A DNA stretch of 64,000 nucleotides from Mesostigma viride (Eukaryota; Streptophyta; Mesostigmatophyceae; Mesostigmatales; Mesostigmataceae). This document shows positions 31,701-41,392 of this stretch, in pieces (positions within the stretch are counted from its first letter, which is position 1; every line of letters starts with the position of its first letter). The notes beneath the pieces were generated by a model. That model searched no databases, was not told the origin of the DNA, and worked only from the letters and a program-made list of their open reading frames with translations. Made by a program: the position numbers and the translations under genes. The DNA lies in NCBI GenBank assembly GCA_009746045.1, contig RPFO01000880.1, positions 1 through 64,000 on the forward strand. The letters run 5' to 3'.

Positions 31701-32074
31701 AAATTCGCCTAGCCCACGGGTCACAATTGGCCGACAGGTAGATGCAGCCAGCCCCGGGCGTGTCGCAGACAGTAATCACTACCGTAGGCCGCGGTGCCGC
31801 ACCTCGGCGCAGGTTTTTTCAGCTGTGCATGGAGAAAAAAACGTGTCTCAATCCAGGAACCCCCGTCGGTTCATCATGTCAGCCTAGAAAACTGGAGCGG
31901 TGGAGCCACAACTAACGGGAAAGCCGCATTCAAATTCGCCTAGCCCACGGGTCACAATTGGCCGACAGGTAGATGCAGCCAGCCCCGGGCGTGTCGCAGA
32001 CAGTAATCACTACCGTAGGCCGCGGTGCCGCACCTCGGCGCAGGTTTTTTCAGCTGTGCATGGAGAAAAAAACG
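28785..32074 (-). repeat. 231-bp tandem array (14.2 copies), 5' monomers of family A
   Basis: The unit begins GGCCGCGGTGCCGCACCTCG and repeats every 231 bp (starts 28785, 29016, 29246, 29477 and so on); one copy is 230 bp because a C is missing near 29242. Copies look otherwise identical. The array begins 97 bp upstream of the family A ATG and ends exactly at the element's 5' boundary, where the 18-bp duplication starts in mid-monomer. It is therefore part of the element and not an adjacent satellite. Tandem 5' monomers acting as additive promoters are known from rodent L1. Each unit contains a 72-codon frame on the plus strand, which I regard as fortuitous. Confidence 0.85.
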
Positions 32075-32092
32075 TTACATTGGGATATATAT
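32075..32092. repeat. 18-bp target-site duplication, right copy
   Basis: TTACATTGGGATATATAT, exact match to 23254-23271. It is followed directly by a family B 3' UTR fragment, so the target lay in or beside the tail of an older B copy. Confidence 0.85.
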
Positions 32093-32222
32093 ACAGTATA
32101 TATTATCGTAGTATAGAGCTTTGACATGGCTCTGTATATAGGTTTATAGCTGGGCGTTTGCTTTGGTTTGAGTGATTTCACTCTGCTGTAAGTAATTATA
32201 TTTTTTTAATATATATCGACAG
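32093..32222 (+). mobile_element. Family B 3'-UTR fragment
   Basis: It contains TCGTAGTATAGAGCTTTGAC through CACTCTGCTGTAAGTAATTA and the terminal AATATATAT, identical in order to 10785-10899. Strongly 5'-truncated, only the last 120 bp or so are present. Confidence 0.7.
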
Positions 32223-33429
32223 ATGTGTGTCATTTTTGTTGACTATATCAAGGCCTTTGACACGGTTCTCTGGGAGGCTCTTTGGGCCATCCTATAGCTC
32301 TGGATCGGGTACCACCTGCGTTTATTGCTGCCATTCGCCGACTGCATGTATGAGGGCTCACAGGCAGTAGTGCGGACTGCGGAAGGCACCACTCCACCAT
32401 TCCCCCTTCACCACGGGGTGTGGCAAGGTTGTGTCCTGTCCCCATACCTGTTCATTATTGTCGTGGATCACGTTGACATGCGCCGGGCACGTGCGCGCTT
32501 TACTGCTCTTAAGGGGTTCCAGCCAGGCTTGGACATCCTTAACGTGAAAGAGCACGGCGGTGTTAGGCCTGGTTACCGCCTTGCCGACCTGATATATGCG
32601 GATGATCGACACCACCCTCATCGAGAGCCCCGAGCACATTCAGACCTGGCTGGACTGTCTGGGCCTGGAGCTAGGCGCGGGCGGTGGGGTTGGAGATTAG
32701 TGTCAAAACTGAGGCGATGGTGATTGGGGCCTCCAGCACACCACCGCTGCCGCGCCTGCTCGACGGGACGGAGGTCCCGTTGCGCGTCACCGCTTCAAGC
32801 TGTTGAGTTGGGGAGTTGGCTTCCTGATGACACTGCCGACGATGTGGACACCCGCATCGGCCTTGCCTGGGCCAAGCTCCGTTCGCTCAAAACCTACTGG
32901 CGCTCGAAGGGCCTGGGCGAGCTGCCACCGCAAGCGCATGCTCTTCAAGGTCCTCGTCCTCACGGTGCTCTCGTATGGCGCCGAGGCGTGGACCATCCCC
33001 CCCAAACTGGCAGCTAGGCTAGACGGCACGGTTTACAGGATGCTCCGACAGGTCCTTAATTAACGTAGGGTTTTCCGAGCGTCCGTCATCAGAGTCTTTG
33101 TATTGCATGGCATGCCTCGTATTTCGGACGAGCTTAGGCAGCGTAGGATAGCATTTGTAGGACACCTTGCTCGCACCAGCCAGGTCGACACCGCCCTTGG
33201 CCTGGCCGGCCCCCAGCGGCTTGGCCAGCCAGGGCGACACATTCTGACCTGGCCTGGCCCCGAGGGCATTCCCAAAAGGGTAGGGACTGACCTGTCACGA
33301 TCGAACTACATCCATGCAGATGTTGCTGGACGACCTAGTGGTCCCAGCCCAGTTTGAGCACCGCATCCACTCTCTCTCCCGTCTTTGGACTGCATATGCC
33401 ATGCAGGACAAGACGCGGTGGAAGAAGAT

Positions 33430-34983
33430 CCGTGTTGGTCTGTACGGCAGTACGGGGTACTCTGTAAAACCCTTGCGTACTGTAAAAATACAGGTATTTT
33501 TGCGAGGGGTAAAAAATGCGCGAAAAAACACGCAGTACGGCATACGGGGTATTTTTGAAATTGTGCTAAAAAAGTACGGGGTATTATTGAGGCCAAGGCT
33601 TAAAGTACGGGGTATTCTAAGGATGTGTGGCCCTGCATCCAACAAATGTTACTATGTACTATGCTCTCTGCTATTCATTAATGAGCATAATGGCAGTGAC
33701 TTGCCACCTGCCACACTTAGATCGACATTGCAATACATCCTTCAAGTACATTTGTATATTGTGGACACGCAAACTATTGACCATCTAACACCGGTCTCTT
33801 TTATTACAATGCATGCATAATTGACAACCTAATACATGATTGAATGGTATCATGCACCCAGAGCTCTGGCAGCCTCGATGCAGAGGATGTCATAGCACTA
33901 TAGATGGCAGCTACGCTGCACAATGACAACAAGTGCATGCCACGAATCCCTAAGAAATAAAATCATTGGCAATGAACCCAGAATTGACCTTCACTGCTGC
34001 GGCAGGTCCATACTTTGCCACTGCCGCGATCATGTTCTTGTACGAGGCGCTAGCTGGCGGCGACGTGAAACGGAATGCCATTCTCGTAAAAGAAAGAGGC
34101 CTGGGCAAGGCGGACTTCCTGGAGCTGCGCATTGGAAAAGCACTGTGGAATCGTCTTCTGCACTGCCTTGCCAGAGCCACAAGGGCCAGCACCCGGGGCA
34201 GAGGCAGGCAGAAGGGCCTTGGCAACGCGGGCACCGAGCACTGCCTTTTGCTCCTTCTTTTCCAACCGGGCTGCCTCAGCCGCCTGAAGCCTCCCGATCA
34301 GGCCTTCTACATTCCTAGACTGCTGGCAAAATGTGGCTCCCTTGTTGGGGATGTGGCCGAGATGGCCGACAGCGCGATCCTTGCTAAAGTTGCCAGGCCT
34401 GCCGAACTTGTAATCGCACAGCTTGCACGCCTGGCCACCTCTGGCCGACTACCACGTCTTCCCCACTCACGGTCTTTTCCACCTCGTCAATCAGGTGGAG
34501 GTATTGATACTCCTCTCCCCTTTTGACGACTGGAACTCTAGGCATGGTCGCCTCTTTTAGGATTGCCTAGCGCACAATACATGAACCGGCGCACCCGGCA
34601 CCCTCTATTTGCTTTAATTGCGTCTTCACTCTTCTGCGTCTTTCTGGAAGTGCACCCGTCCCTAAACCTTATGATTCTGCCATGCATGCTCTGTCCCCTC
34701 GCAGCTTTTCTCCCGCGAATAAAAAATCCTGTCAAAAAATGTAGAAAGGCACACCGTCACGCGTGTACTAGCAAGTAGCTATGCACTCGCTGCAATTTCA
34801 GCAATTTTAGTACCACTGACAGGTCTGGGCCTCTCCCCACCGCGTGACACGTCCACGACCTCCAAAATCGGCTAAGTCCAAAGTGAAAAACAGTGAAAAT
34901 CGTACGGCGTACGCGGTCGAAAGCGTCAGTACCGTGGAATACGGCGTATTTTCATACCCGAGGTGCCGTACGAACCAACACGG
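33430..34983 (-). mobile_element. hAT DNA transposon, degenerate (copy 1)
   Basis: Terminal inverted repeats begin CCGTGTTGGT on each side. The flanking 8-bp duplication is AAGAAGAT (33422-33429 and 34984-34991), and removing the element restores the LINE sequence TRWKKIVKAHT. Subterminal DNA has many TACGG/GTACGGGGTA words on both sides, typical of hAT transposase-binding arrays. The interior encodes a transposase remnant on the minus strand. Confidence 0.85.
33950..34545 (-). pseudogene. hAT transposase N-terminal fragment with BED-type zinc finger
   Basis: The minus strand contains CKLCDYKFGRPGNFSKD ... VGHLGHIPNKGATFC, a BED-finger arrangement (C-x2-C ... H). Next comes a Lys/Ala-rich linker, then QASFFYENGIPFHVAAS and ASYKNMIAAV, the 'FFYENGIPFNV..S.SF..M' block that precedes the catalytic domain in hAT transposases. 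The frame shifts between these two blocks near 34055, and the catalytic and dimerisation parts are missing. Not functional. Confidence 0.75.
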
Positions 34984-35207
34984 AAGAAGATTGTCAAGGC
35001 GCACACGCCCGACCCTGTGGCAAGCCCCCTCCCCTCAAGCGGAGGAGGAGGCGTTTTGATAGGTAGTGTAGTTAGGATTTTCTAGACTACGGATAGCTTA
35101 GAGTTAGGATAGTTCGATCACGCGGCTTCCTTCACCCCATCCATCATGGAATATGTGCTACATGATCTCCCCACGGAGGCATGTAATAATTTAATTTAAT
35201 GTGTGTC

Positions 35208-35486
35208 CCGGCGATGGCATAACGTAACGATAGTAGTTAGCACGGACATGTGCACATGCATGGTTAGAGGTCGAACAGCCCTATGGTTGACCCGTAGTTG
35301 GGCCCACTGCAATATACTTCAGGCCGTGAACTTAGTGTGGAGGATTCTGAGCCACAAGGATCGACGGCTGGATCAGCAGCGCCGACCCCGCGGGTCGCAC
35401 TGTACTAATTGGCATAAAGGCGAGCGATCGAGGACGATGGCCAGGACAGTCGTCTCGCAATCCTCTCACTCTCAGTCAACCTTGGA
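35208..35486. other. Short unique stretch
   Basis: No repeat or gene recognised between the target duplication of the family C copy and the next LINE tail. Confidence 0.35.
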
Positions 35487-36040
35487 TCAATGCAAATTAA
35501 AAATTAAATCACATAACATGACTCCCTCCTTGGGAGATCATGTACCACGTATTCCCTTATAAATACTGATGGATATGGGGGTGAGCGAAGCCGCGAAACC
35601 TAACTGAGCTAACATTAAACTAATCTACGAAAATCCTAGCTACTCTCCTCAGCAAAGCGCCCCTTCCTCCTGGGGGGGGGGGTGCATGGCTTTCCCACAC
35701 GGGCTGGACAATGGTCTGCCACCTTTTCTTGTCCTGCATAGCAGTCCAAGCATGCAAGAGAGAGGGAGGAAATGCGGTGTTCAGACTGGGCTGGGACCAC
35801 TCTAGCAATAGGTCGGCCAGCAGCTGATCTGTATAGTTCATGGCAGGTCTACCAGCCCGTCTGGGTTTGTCCTTGGGTCCAGGCCAGGTCAGGATATGCC
35901 GCCCTAGGGCTGGCCCAGCCGCTGGGGGCCGGCCAGACCGAGGGCAGTGTCTACCTGACTGGTGCAAGCAAGATGTCCTACAGATGCAATCCTACGCTGC
36001 CTAATCTCGTCCGTAACACGAGGCATACACTTATATAAAG
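35487..36040 (-). pseudogene. LINE family C 3'-terminal fragment, minus strand
   Basis: The minus-strand frame gives GRHILTWPGPKDKPRRAGRP and LLHAWTAMQDKKRWQTIV, the ORF2 C-terminus. The 3' UTR and hairpin follow (ACATGACTCCCTCCTTGGGAG reversed, in two parts) with a TTTAA tail at about 35490-35505. A clear variant of the 13076 copy. Confidence 0.65.
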
Positions 36041-36205
36041 ACTCCCTTGAGGATAGGACAAGACGTGGTTCCTAAGGCCTAGCATAAGACTCTGCAGTCC
36101 ACCCACCCCTGCATGGCCGCTGGATGACGACCTGTATGACTCCCGCATCCAGCAGCAGCGCAAAGCCGCGACCTGTGAGCTGACCTTCTTCTATCCGCCA
36201 CTGGC
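36041..36205 (+). other. Short unique stretch with ORF1-like coding remnant
   Basis: The plus strand encodes LDDDLYDSRIQQQRKAATCE, reminiscent of the LDDDL-QQQR block of the ORF1-like proteins. Too short to classify further. Confidence 0.3.
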
Positions 36206-36214
36206 AATATATAC

Positions 36215-38941
36215 TGCAAAAGCTTGAACTGACCGCGTTGGCTCCCTCCACTCCCCCGACCCTGCAGGCTTTGCGCGACCTTCACCCCGACGAACCGGCC
36301 TTTGCGGTGCCCGCCCCGGCCACCCCCCCGCCCCCGCCTATTGTCCTGGACCTGGACATCTTCACGGCTGTGCTGAAGGATCTGCCGAACGCCTCCTCCA
36401 CCGGCCCCTCAGGCTGGCGCTACGAGCACCTCTCCGTGATGGCGGGCCATGGCGGGGCGACCGCACTCTTTGAGGCTGCTGCCGACTTGGCCGCGGGGTC
36501 CCTGGCCCCCGCGGCGCGCCCTTGGCTGGCTGGGGCACGCCTCATTGCCCTCCTGAAAGACGACGTCCCCCCGCCTGCTGGCCGCGTTCGTCCCATTGCT
36601 TGCGGCGAGGTCCTACGCAAGCTGGTGAGTAAGGTCATTTGTCGCCAAAAGGCCCCCGAGTTTCGCGCCTACTTCTGCCCCAACCGGAGTGATACTGAGG
36701 AGTCCGTCGCGGCCCAGCTTGGCGTCGCCACCAAAGGGGGCAGCGACATCATCGTGCACACAGTTCAGGCCTACCTCGAGACGCATCCGACCCATGTGGC
36801 GCTGAAGGTGGATTGCCACAATGCGTTCAATGCTGTCACCAAGGCTAGCATCTTTGAGGCCGTCGGCGAGGCGTTCCCTGACCTTCTTGCGTGGACAGCA
36901 GCCTGCTACGGCGAACCCACTCAACTCTCCTTCCTCATGGAGGATGGGACGTTCGCCGACATCGCTTCCCGCACGGGAACCCAGCAAGGTGACCCCCTCG
37001 GCCCCTTTTACCTGTCTGCCCCGCTGCACAAGGCTCTCCAAGGTGTCCACGCTGCGCACCCGGATGTCGTGCTCCTCGCCTATATGGACGATATCCATGC
37101 CCTTGGCCCGGCCGACGCTGTGGTTGCCGCCCTGGCTGCCCTTGAAGTGGCCATGGCGGCCATCAACCTTCGGCTCACCCTCCCCAAGTGTGCAGTCTTT
37201 TCGCCCCAGGGGGACTGCTCTGGCTTCCCCGCGGCTATCCCGGGGGCATTGGCGCGGGCGCGTGGTTTCTCGTGCCTGGGCGTCCCTGTGGGTGACCCTG
37301 ACTACGTCGAAGAGGAGCTCCGGGCCACCGTGGAACAGCGCACCCATGTCCTCGAGACTTGGGCGCGCCTCAAGGACCCCCAGACCAAAGGGCTCCTCCT
37401 GTGGTTTTGCGCCCACCCGCGGGTGGTTCACTGGCTCCGTGGCGCTCCCCCCCACTTGGTGCGGCTTGCCGCGGAAGGCCATGACGAGCGCATTCAGGCC
37501 GCCTTGCAGGTGCTCCTCCCCGGCCCTAGCCTGCCAGCTCACTCCATGCGCTTGGCCACCCTCCCCTGCCGCATGGGCGGGTGTGGGCTCACCCGCGCCG
37601 CCCGCCTCGCCCCCGCCGCCTTCCTTGGCTCTGTTGCTCAGGCCTGGGCGGAGATCCGCCGGTTGGTCCCCAGCGCCGTCAGCGCCATTCCCGACTTGGT
37701 CACCCCATCCCCCTTCCCCTTTGTGCAGGCTGTGCAGGATTCTTACCTCGGGATCCAGCAGGCTTGCGACCTCGTCCGCCCCGCTCAGGCCGTCCACCGT
37801 CGCCTGCCCCGGGGCACGCCCGGCGTGTCCACTGTCGTCAGTCCTAGTGTCTTCCCTGCCTGCGTTCATGAAAAACAACAAAAGACCTACGCGGGTATAC
37901 TACACTGTGCCGACTGGATGGGTCTGCATGCGAGCTTGAACGATCAGGGGAAGGCTTGGCTTCACTCCGTTTCCCTTGAGGGGAGCGTGGGGTCCGCATT
38001 CCTGCGCGCCCTCCCCATGAGCCCTTTGTTCACACTGGTTCCGGCCCTTTACGCCATCGCTCTCCGCCACCAGCTCTTTGCCCCGCAACCTCTCATCACG
38101 GCGGGTGCGTCCTGCGGCAGCTGCGGGCTTGCTCTGGATACTACTGGGACGCACTACATCGCGTGCATGGGTGGCCAGCAGAACCAGAACTGGTTCCTCT
38201 ATCTCCATACCGCTCTCCTCCGGGTGGTGTGTGCCATGGTTCGGTCGGTCTTTCCCCACTCCACCATCAAGTGCGAGGACGCGGATGGGGCCGCCCTCTA
38301 CTCACCCAACCATCGCCCCGACATTACCGTGCTTGACTACGACGGGCAGGGTTGCCACCTGCTCATCGATGTCTCCGTGGCTCGGCCGCTTTCCGGTCGC
38401 CACATCCTCCGGGCGGCTGTGGATGCCGGCGCTGCTGCCGCTGTGGCTGAGCGCGACAAGTTTGCCTCCTACGGCAATGTGGGGCCCCACCGGGTCATCC
38501 CCTTTGTCCTTGAGGAGTTCGGGGCCATGGGCCCCAAGACAGCGGAGTTTTTCCACGAGTGCTGCCAGCGCCGTGAAGACCGCCTCGACCTCGAGGGTCA
38601 GACCGCCCCGTGGTCGGCCCGCACGTGGTCCTCGTATTGGCGGCAGCGTCTGTCACTCGCCCTCACTCGCACCGTGGCTGATGTGTTATTCCGCCGCACC
38701 CGGGCCGACTTTGTCGCGACCCATGCGGTCTAGATCCCTTCCAGGCCTGCATGGTGGGCCGGCAGCGCTGTTGCTGCGTGTAGTTTTGTGATGTATAGTT
38801 AGTTGTACCTTGTGCCGCTGGCGTGATCCTTGGATGTCTGTGTCAGATTACTATTAATTTCTTCAGGGTTATTCTCCCAGTTATCGGGTTTTTCCTTATG
38901 TTGCATGCCTATCTCACCTCCGTAATCTATCATTCTCAATG
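36215..38941 (+). mobile_element. Family A retrotransposon, 5'-truncated copy 2
   Basis: It starts at TGCAAAAGCTTGAACTG, corresponding to about codon 904 of the full-length ORF, and ends at the same CTCAATGA terminus. AATATATA occurs at both boundaries (36206-36213 and 38942-38949), a probable but low-complexity duplication. Nucleotide differences from the full-length copy are very few; one silent or near-silent change lies near 38322. Confidence 0.85.
36217..38733 (+). CDS. Family A RT-endonuclease, C-terminal 838 codons, intact frame
   Basis: Entering with QKLELTALAPSTPPTLQALR, the frame runs to TAG 38731-38733 without interruption. It includes all RT blocks (CHNAFNAV, GTQQGDPLGP, YMDD) and the CCHC plus RPD endonuclease. 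The zinc fingers, PHD and RING are missing through 5' truncation, and no native start codon is present. The protein sequence appears identical to the corresponding part of the full-length element. Confidence 0.88.
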   Translation, partial: QKLELTALAPSTPPTLQALRDLHPDEPAFAVPAPATPPPPPIVLDLDIFTAVLKDLPNASSTGPSGWRYEHLSVMAGHGGATALFEAAADLAAGSLAPAARPWLAGARLIALLKDDVPPPAGRVRPIACGEVLRKLVSKVICRQKAPEFRAYFCPNRSDTEESVAAQLGVATKGGSDIIVHTVQAYLETHPTHVALKVDCHNAFNAVTKASIFEAVGEAFPDLLAWTAACYGEPTQLSFLMEDGTFADIASRTGTQQGDPLGPFYLSAPLHKALQGVHAAHPDVVLLAYMDDIHALGPADAVVAALAALEVAMAAINLRLTLPKCAVFSPQGDCSGFPAAIPGALARARGFSCLGVPVGDPDYVEEELRATVEQRTHVLETWARLKDPQTKGLLLWFCAHPRVVHWLRGAPPHLVRLAAEGHDERIQAALQVLLPGPSLPAHSMRLATLPCRMGGCGLTRAARLAPAAFLGSVAQAWAEIRRLVPSAVSAIPDLVTPSPFPFVQAVQDSYLGIQQACDLVRPAQAVHRRLPRGTPGVSTVVSPSVFPACVHEKQQKTYAGILHCADWMGLHASLNDQGKAWLHSVSLEGSVGSAFLRALPMSPLFTLVPALYAIALRHQLFAPQPLITAGASCGSCGLALDTTGTHYIACMGGQQNQNWFLYLHTALLRVVCAMVRSVFPHSTIKCEDADGAALYSPNHRPDITVLDYDGQGCHLLIDVSVARPLSGRHILRAAVDAGAAAAVAERDKFASYGNVGPHRVIPFVLEEFGAMGPKTAEFFHECCQRREDRLDLEGQTAPWSARTWSSYWRQRLSLALTRTVADVLFRRTRADFVATHAV

Positions 38942-38949
38942 AATATATA

Positions 38950-39105
38950 TATGGCTATTAGGTTCCTCCCGTTAGGCATTTCCATTGGTCTTATCGTAGT
39001 ATAGAGCTTTGACATGGCTCTGTATATAGGTTTATAGCTGGGCGTTTGCTTTGGTTTGAGTGATTTCACTCTGCTGTAAGTAATTATATTTTTAATATAT
39101 ATATG
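38950..39105 (+). mobile_element. Family B 3'-UTR fragment (about 150 bp)
   Basis: GGCTATTAGGTTCCTCCCGT through CTGTAAGTAATTATATTTTT to an ATATATATATGG tail. It directly follows the end of family A copy 2 and directly precedes another B fragment, forming a head-to-tail chain joined at ATATAT. Confidence 0.75.
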
Positions 39106-39107
39106 GA

Positions 39108-40055
39108 TGGGACGTGCGTGGCTGTTCTCGCTTTCCTTGCGGAGTGTGGGCTCGGCGTACCTTCGTGCTCTTCCCATGGCCCCCCCATTCGCCATAGCTC
39201 CCAGCCACTACTCGGTGGCGCTCCGGCACCAGCTATTTGCCCCGCAGCCTCTTGTTCCGGCCGGGCGGCCTTGTGGTAGCTGTGGGCAGCCGCTGGATCC
39301 CACGGGGACTCACTACCTTGCCTGCATGGGGGGCCAACAGAATCAGAATTGGTATTTGTATTTGCACACTGTCCTCCTGACGGTGGTGCTCGCCATGGTT
39401 CGGTCGGTCTTCCCCCACGCGAACATCCGGTCCGAGGATGCGGATGGCGCTGCCTTCTATCCCCGGCCCACCAATCACCGGCCTGACATCGTGGTGCTGG
39501 ACTTTGAGGGGGGTGGCCGGCATCTGCTTATATATTGACGTTTCGGTGGCGCGGCCCTTGGCTCTTAGCCACGTGGCTGGGGCCTCCCTCACGGCAGGTT
39601 ACACGGCGGACCGGGCGGAGCGGGCCAAGCTCCTGGCCTACGGCGACGTCGGGCACCATCGTGTGGTGCCCTTTGTCCTGGAGGAGTTTTCGGCCATGGG
39701 GCCCCTGACCTCCGCCTTCTTCAAGGAGTGTTGCCGTCTCCGGGAGGACCGGCTGGACCTGGAGGGCCAGCGGGCCCCATGGTCGGCGCGGACCTGGACG
39801 TCATATTGGCGTCAGCGCTTGTCGGTACGTGGCGCTGACTCGGGCCATGGCTGACATCATGCTCCGCCGTACGCGGGCTGATTTTGCGGTGCAGTAGTAG
39901 GGCTATTAGGTTCCTCCCGTTATAGGCGTTTCCATTGGTCTTATCGTAGTATAGAGCTTTGACATGGCTCTGTATCTAGGTTTATAGCTGGGCGTTTGCT
40001 TTGGTTTGAGTGATTTCACTCTGCTGTAAGTAATTATATTTTTATAATATATATG
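39108..40055 (+). pseudogene. Family B endonuclease-half fragment with small insertions
   Basis: From GGGACGTGCGTGGCTGTTCT the frame follows the 9082-10746 copy (FSLSLRSVGSAYLRALPMAP, CGSCGQPLDPTGTHYLACM) up to the endonuclease. There a longer replacement (CCGGCCCACC region, 39462) and a 4-bp insertion (CTTATATATTG, 39530) break the RPD...LLIDVSV core. Another 4-bp insertion lies at 39828. The 3' UTR ends in TTTATAATATATATGG at about 40055. Confidence 0.8.
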
Positions 40056-40095
40056 GATGGGGCCGCCCTCTACTTGCACCCAACCACTGCCCCGA

Positions 40096-41392
40096 CCGGG
40101 TTGGCAAATACGGGTACGGGGTATAATACGCGGACCTAAAATACGCGTATTATACGTGGGGGGTGTAAAATACGCGGCGGTAAAATACGCGACAGTTTTT
40201 GTGGTCCAATTGTCAGTCACCCAATTAGCACGCTCCTTGATGATGGTCATGCAGTTATTGCAACTGAAATTTGGTGTATATGCTTATTTATTAACATCTT
40301 CCATTAATTTATGCCCTGCAATCCTATCTGATTATGATTTGTTAAATGCTGGGGGGAGCAGACTGCAACGGGAACTGTAAGGAATCAATTAATTAGTTAA
40401 TTGTAAGGAAAGCCATCCACTATATAATGCATGAGAGGACATAAGACACAACTTCCGAGGAGGGGTGACGTGCCCTCCTTTGTACTGGATCATGCCGGCC
40501 ACCATCTGCTTGAAAGAGGCGCTCTCAGCCGCATTGAAGGCAATGCCGTTCTCGATGAAAAATTCGGCAGCCAGCAGCTGGACACCTTTCTCGTCGACGG
40601 GAACCAGCCATTTGGTGATGCTCAGCTGGCCTTTGCTGGGAACCGACGACAAGTCAGCCGGCGCAGCCCCTCCCATCTCCGCCATTGCCCTGTTCAACTT
40701 GTGCTGCTTCTTGGCGTCTGACTTCTGCAACTTGTTGTTAGCAATCCTGAGAAACCTGCTCCGGATATTCGGTGGAATTTTGTCGCAGGGTAACATCCCT
40801 TCCCCTGCGATTCCGGCAAAGTGTGCACGGACTCGGAATACGCTGATTGCCCCCGCCCCGTATGAGAACTTCTTGTTGCAAAATGAGCAGAACGTATTCG
40901 ACACAAACTGCGTTTTGTTACTAACAGCATCTGTGACTGCTTCTTTCTTCTCGAGAACCAAATCCCATTCAGGCCCTTTCTTCTTCATGGCTGCAAATCG
41001 AAAATGGCTGCACACTGTCGCACAGTCGCACTGGCCTCGTCGTCGCTATATTGCATTACACCGTCAGTAGCACAGCTGGCATTTGCTGGCATTATGCGTT
41101 ATGTACCTAATCCTAGCTGTTTCCTACCGGCCAAAGATTTTGCAAGGCTTGCGCTTTATATGGAAAGAACTGTACGCATCTACTTCTAGTAGTAAAAATC
41201 TCAAATGTGCAGTGAACGCGCCGCGCCCAGAACCTGGGCACCGCGCCAGTGCCCGCTGCCCGCTGGTACCCCCGAAAAATTCCAAGTCCAAACCGCGTAT
41301 TCTGAAGTAAAGTACGCGTATATACGGCGGAGGCCTTCAGTGTACGTTTTCCCGTATTTTTGCGGCTCCGTACGGCGTACTGACCAACCCGG
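40096..41392 (-). mobile_element. hAT DNA transposon (copy 2), non-autonomous
   Basis: Ends begin CCGGGTTGG on each strand, and flanking 8-bp sequences TGCCCCGA (40088-40095) and CGCCCCGA (41393-41400) are a near-perfect duplication. The uninterrupted target is visible in family A copy 2 (about 38312). TACGCG/TACGGG words crowd both ends. The TIR resembles that of copy 1 (CCGTGTTGG), so both belong to related families. It encodes only the front part of a transposase. Confidence 0.85.
40389..40988 (-). pseudogene. hAT transposase N-terminal part, BED finger
   Basis: ATG 40988 opens a 199-codon frame: MKKKGPEWDLVLEKKEAVTD, then FCSFCNKKFSYGAGAIS ... RAHFAGIAG ... LPCDKIPP. That is a BED zinc finger with C-x2-C and downstream H and C. 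Next are a basic linker and AAEFFIENGIAFNAAES with ASFKQMVAGMI, the same pre-catalytic block as in copy 1. The frame ends at TAA 40389 and no RNase-H-like catalytic DDE domain follows before the TIR, so it cannot catalyse transposition. It could act as a repressor or DNA-binding product (inference). Confidence 0.75.

Larger units (their letters stand above)
23272..32074 (-). mobile_element. Complete RLE non-LTR retrotransposon, family A (8.8 kb, apparently intact)
   Basis: Read 5' to 3' on the minus strand: 14.2 tandem 231-bp monomers (32074-28785), a 97-bp unique leader, one uninterrupted ORF of 1,735 codons (28688-23481) and a 209-bp 3' UTR ending CTCAATGA. Flanked by an exact 18-bp duplication. 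A truncated copy at 36215-38941 is almost identical in its RT/endonuclease half, implying recent movement. Architecture (N-terminal zinc fingers, central RT, C-terminal CCHC plus PD-(D/E)XK-like endonuclease, single ORF) is that of R2/NeSL/CRE-grade elements, but the PHD and RING fingers at the N-terminus are unusual for them. Confidence 0.88.
32232..35198 (+). mobile_element. LINE family C copy, 5'-truncated, with 9-bp target duplication and a nested hAT
   Basis: It starts inside RT motif A (FVDYIKAFDTVLWEAL, partly frame-broken) and covers motif B (GVWQGCVLSPYLFIIVVD) and a damaged motif C (IYADD followed by a frame change). Then come the C-terminus, the 3' UTR (AGTTCGATCACGCGGCTTCC) and an ATCTCCCCACGGAGG hairpin with a TTTAA-type tail. 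ATGTGTGTC flanks both ends (32223-32231 and 35199-35207). Compared with the copy at 13076-14815 it carries several insertions of 2-4 bp that break the frame. A 1,554-bp hAT interrupts it at 33430-34983. Confidence 0.8.

Noticed and set aside
28785-32074. CRISPR array or bacterial-type tandem repeat
   Set aside because: The units are contiguous, 231 bp long, and have no variable spacers. The context is eukaryotic.
28898-32124. Fourteen near-identical 72-codon plus-strand frames in the 231-bp array
   Set aside because: They are produced by one repeat unit, lie antisense in the 5' region of the retrotransposon, and have no recognisable domain. Treated as fortuitous.
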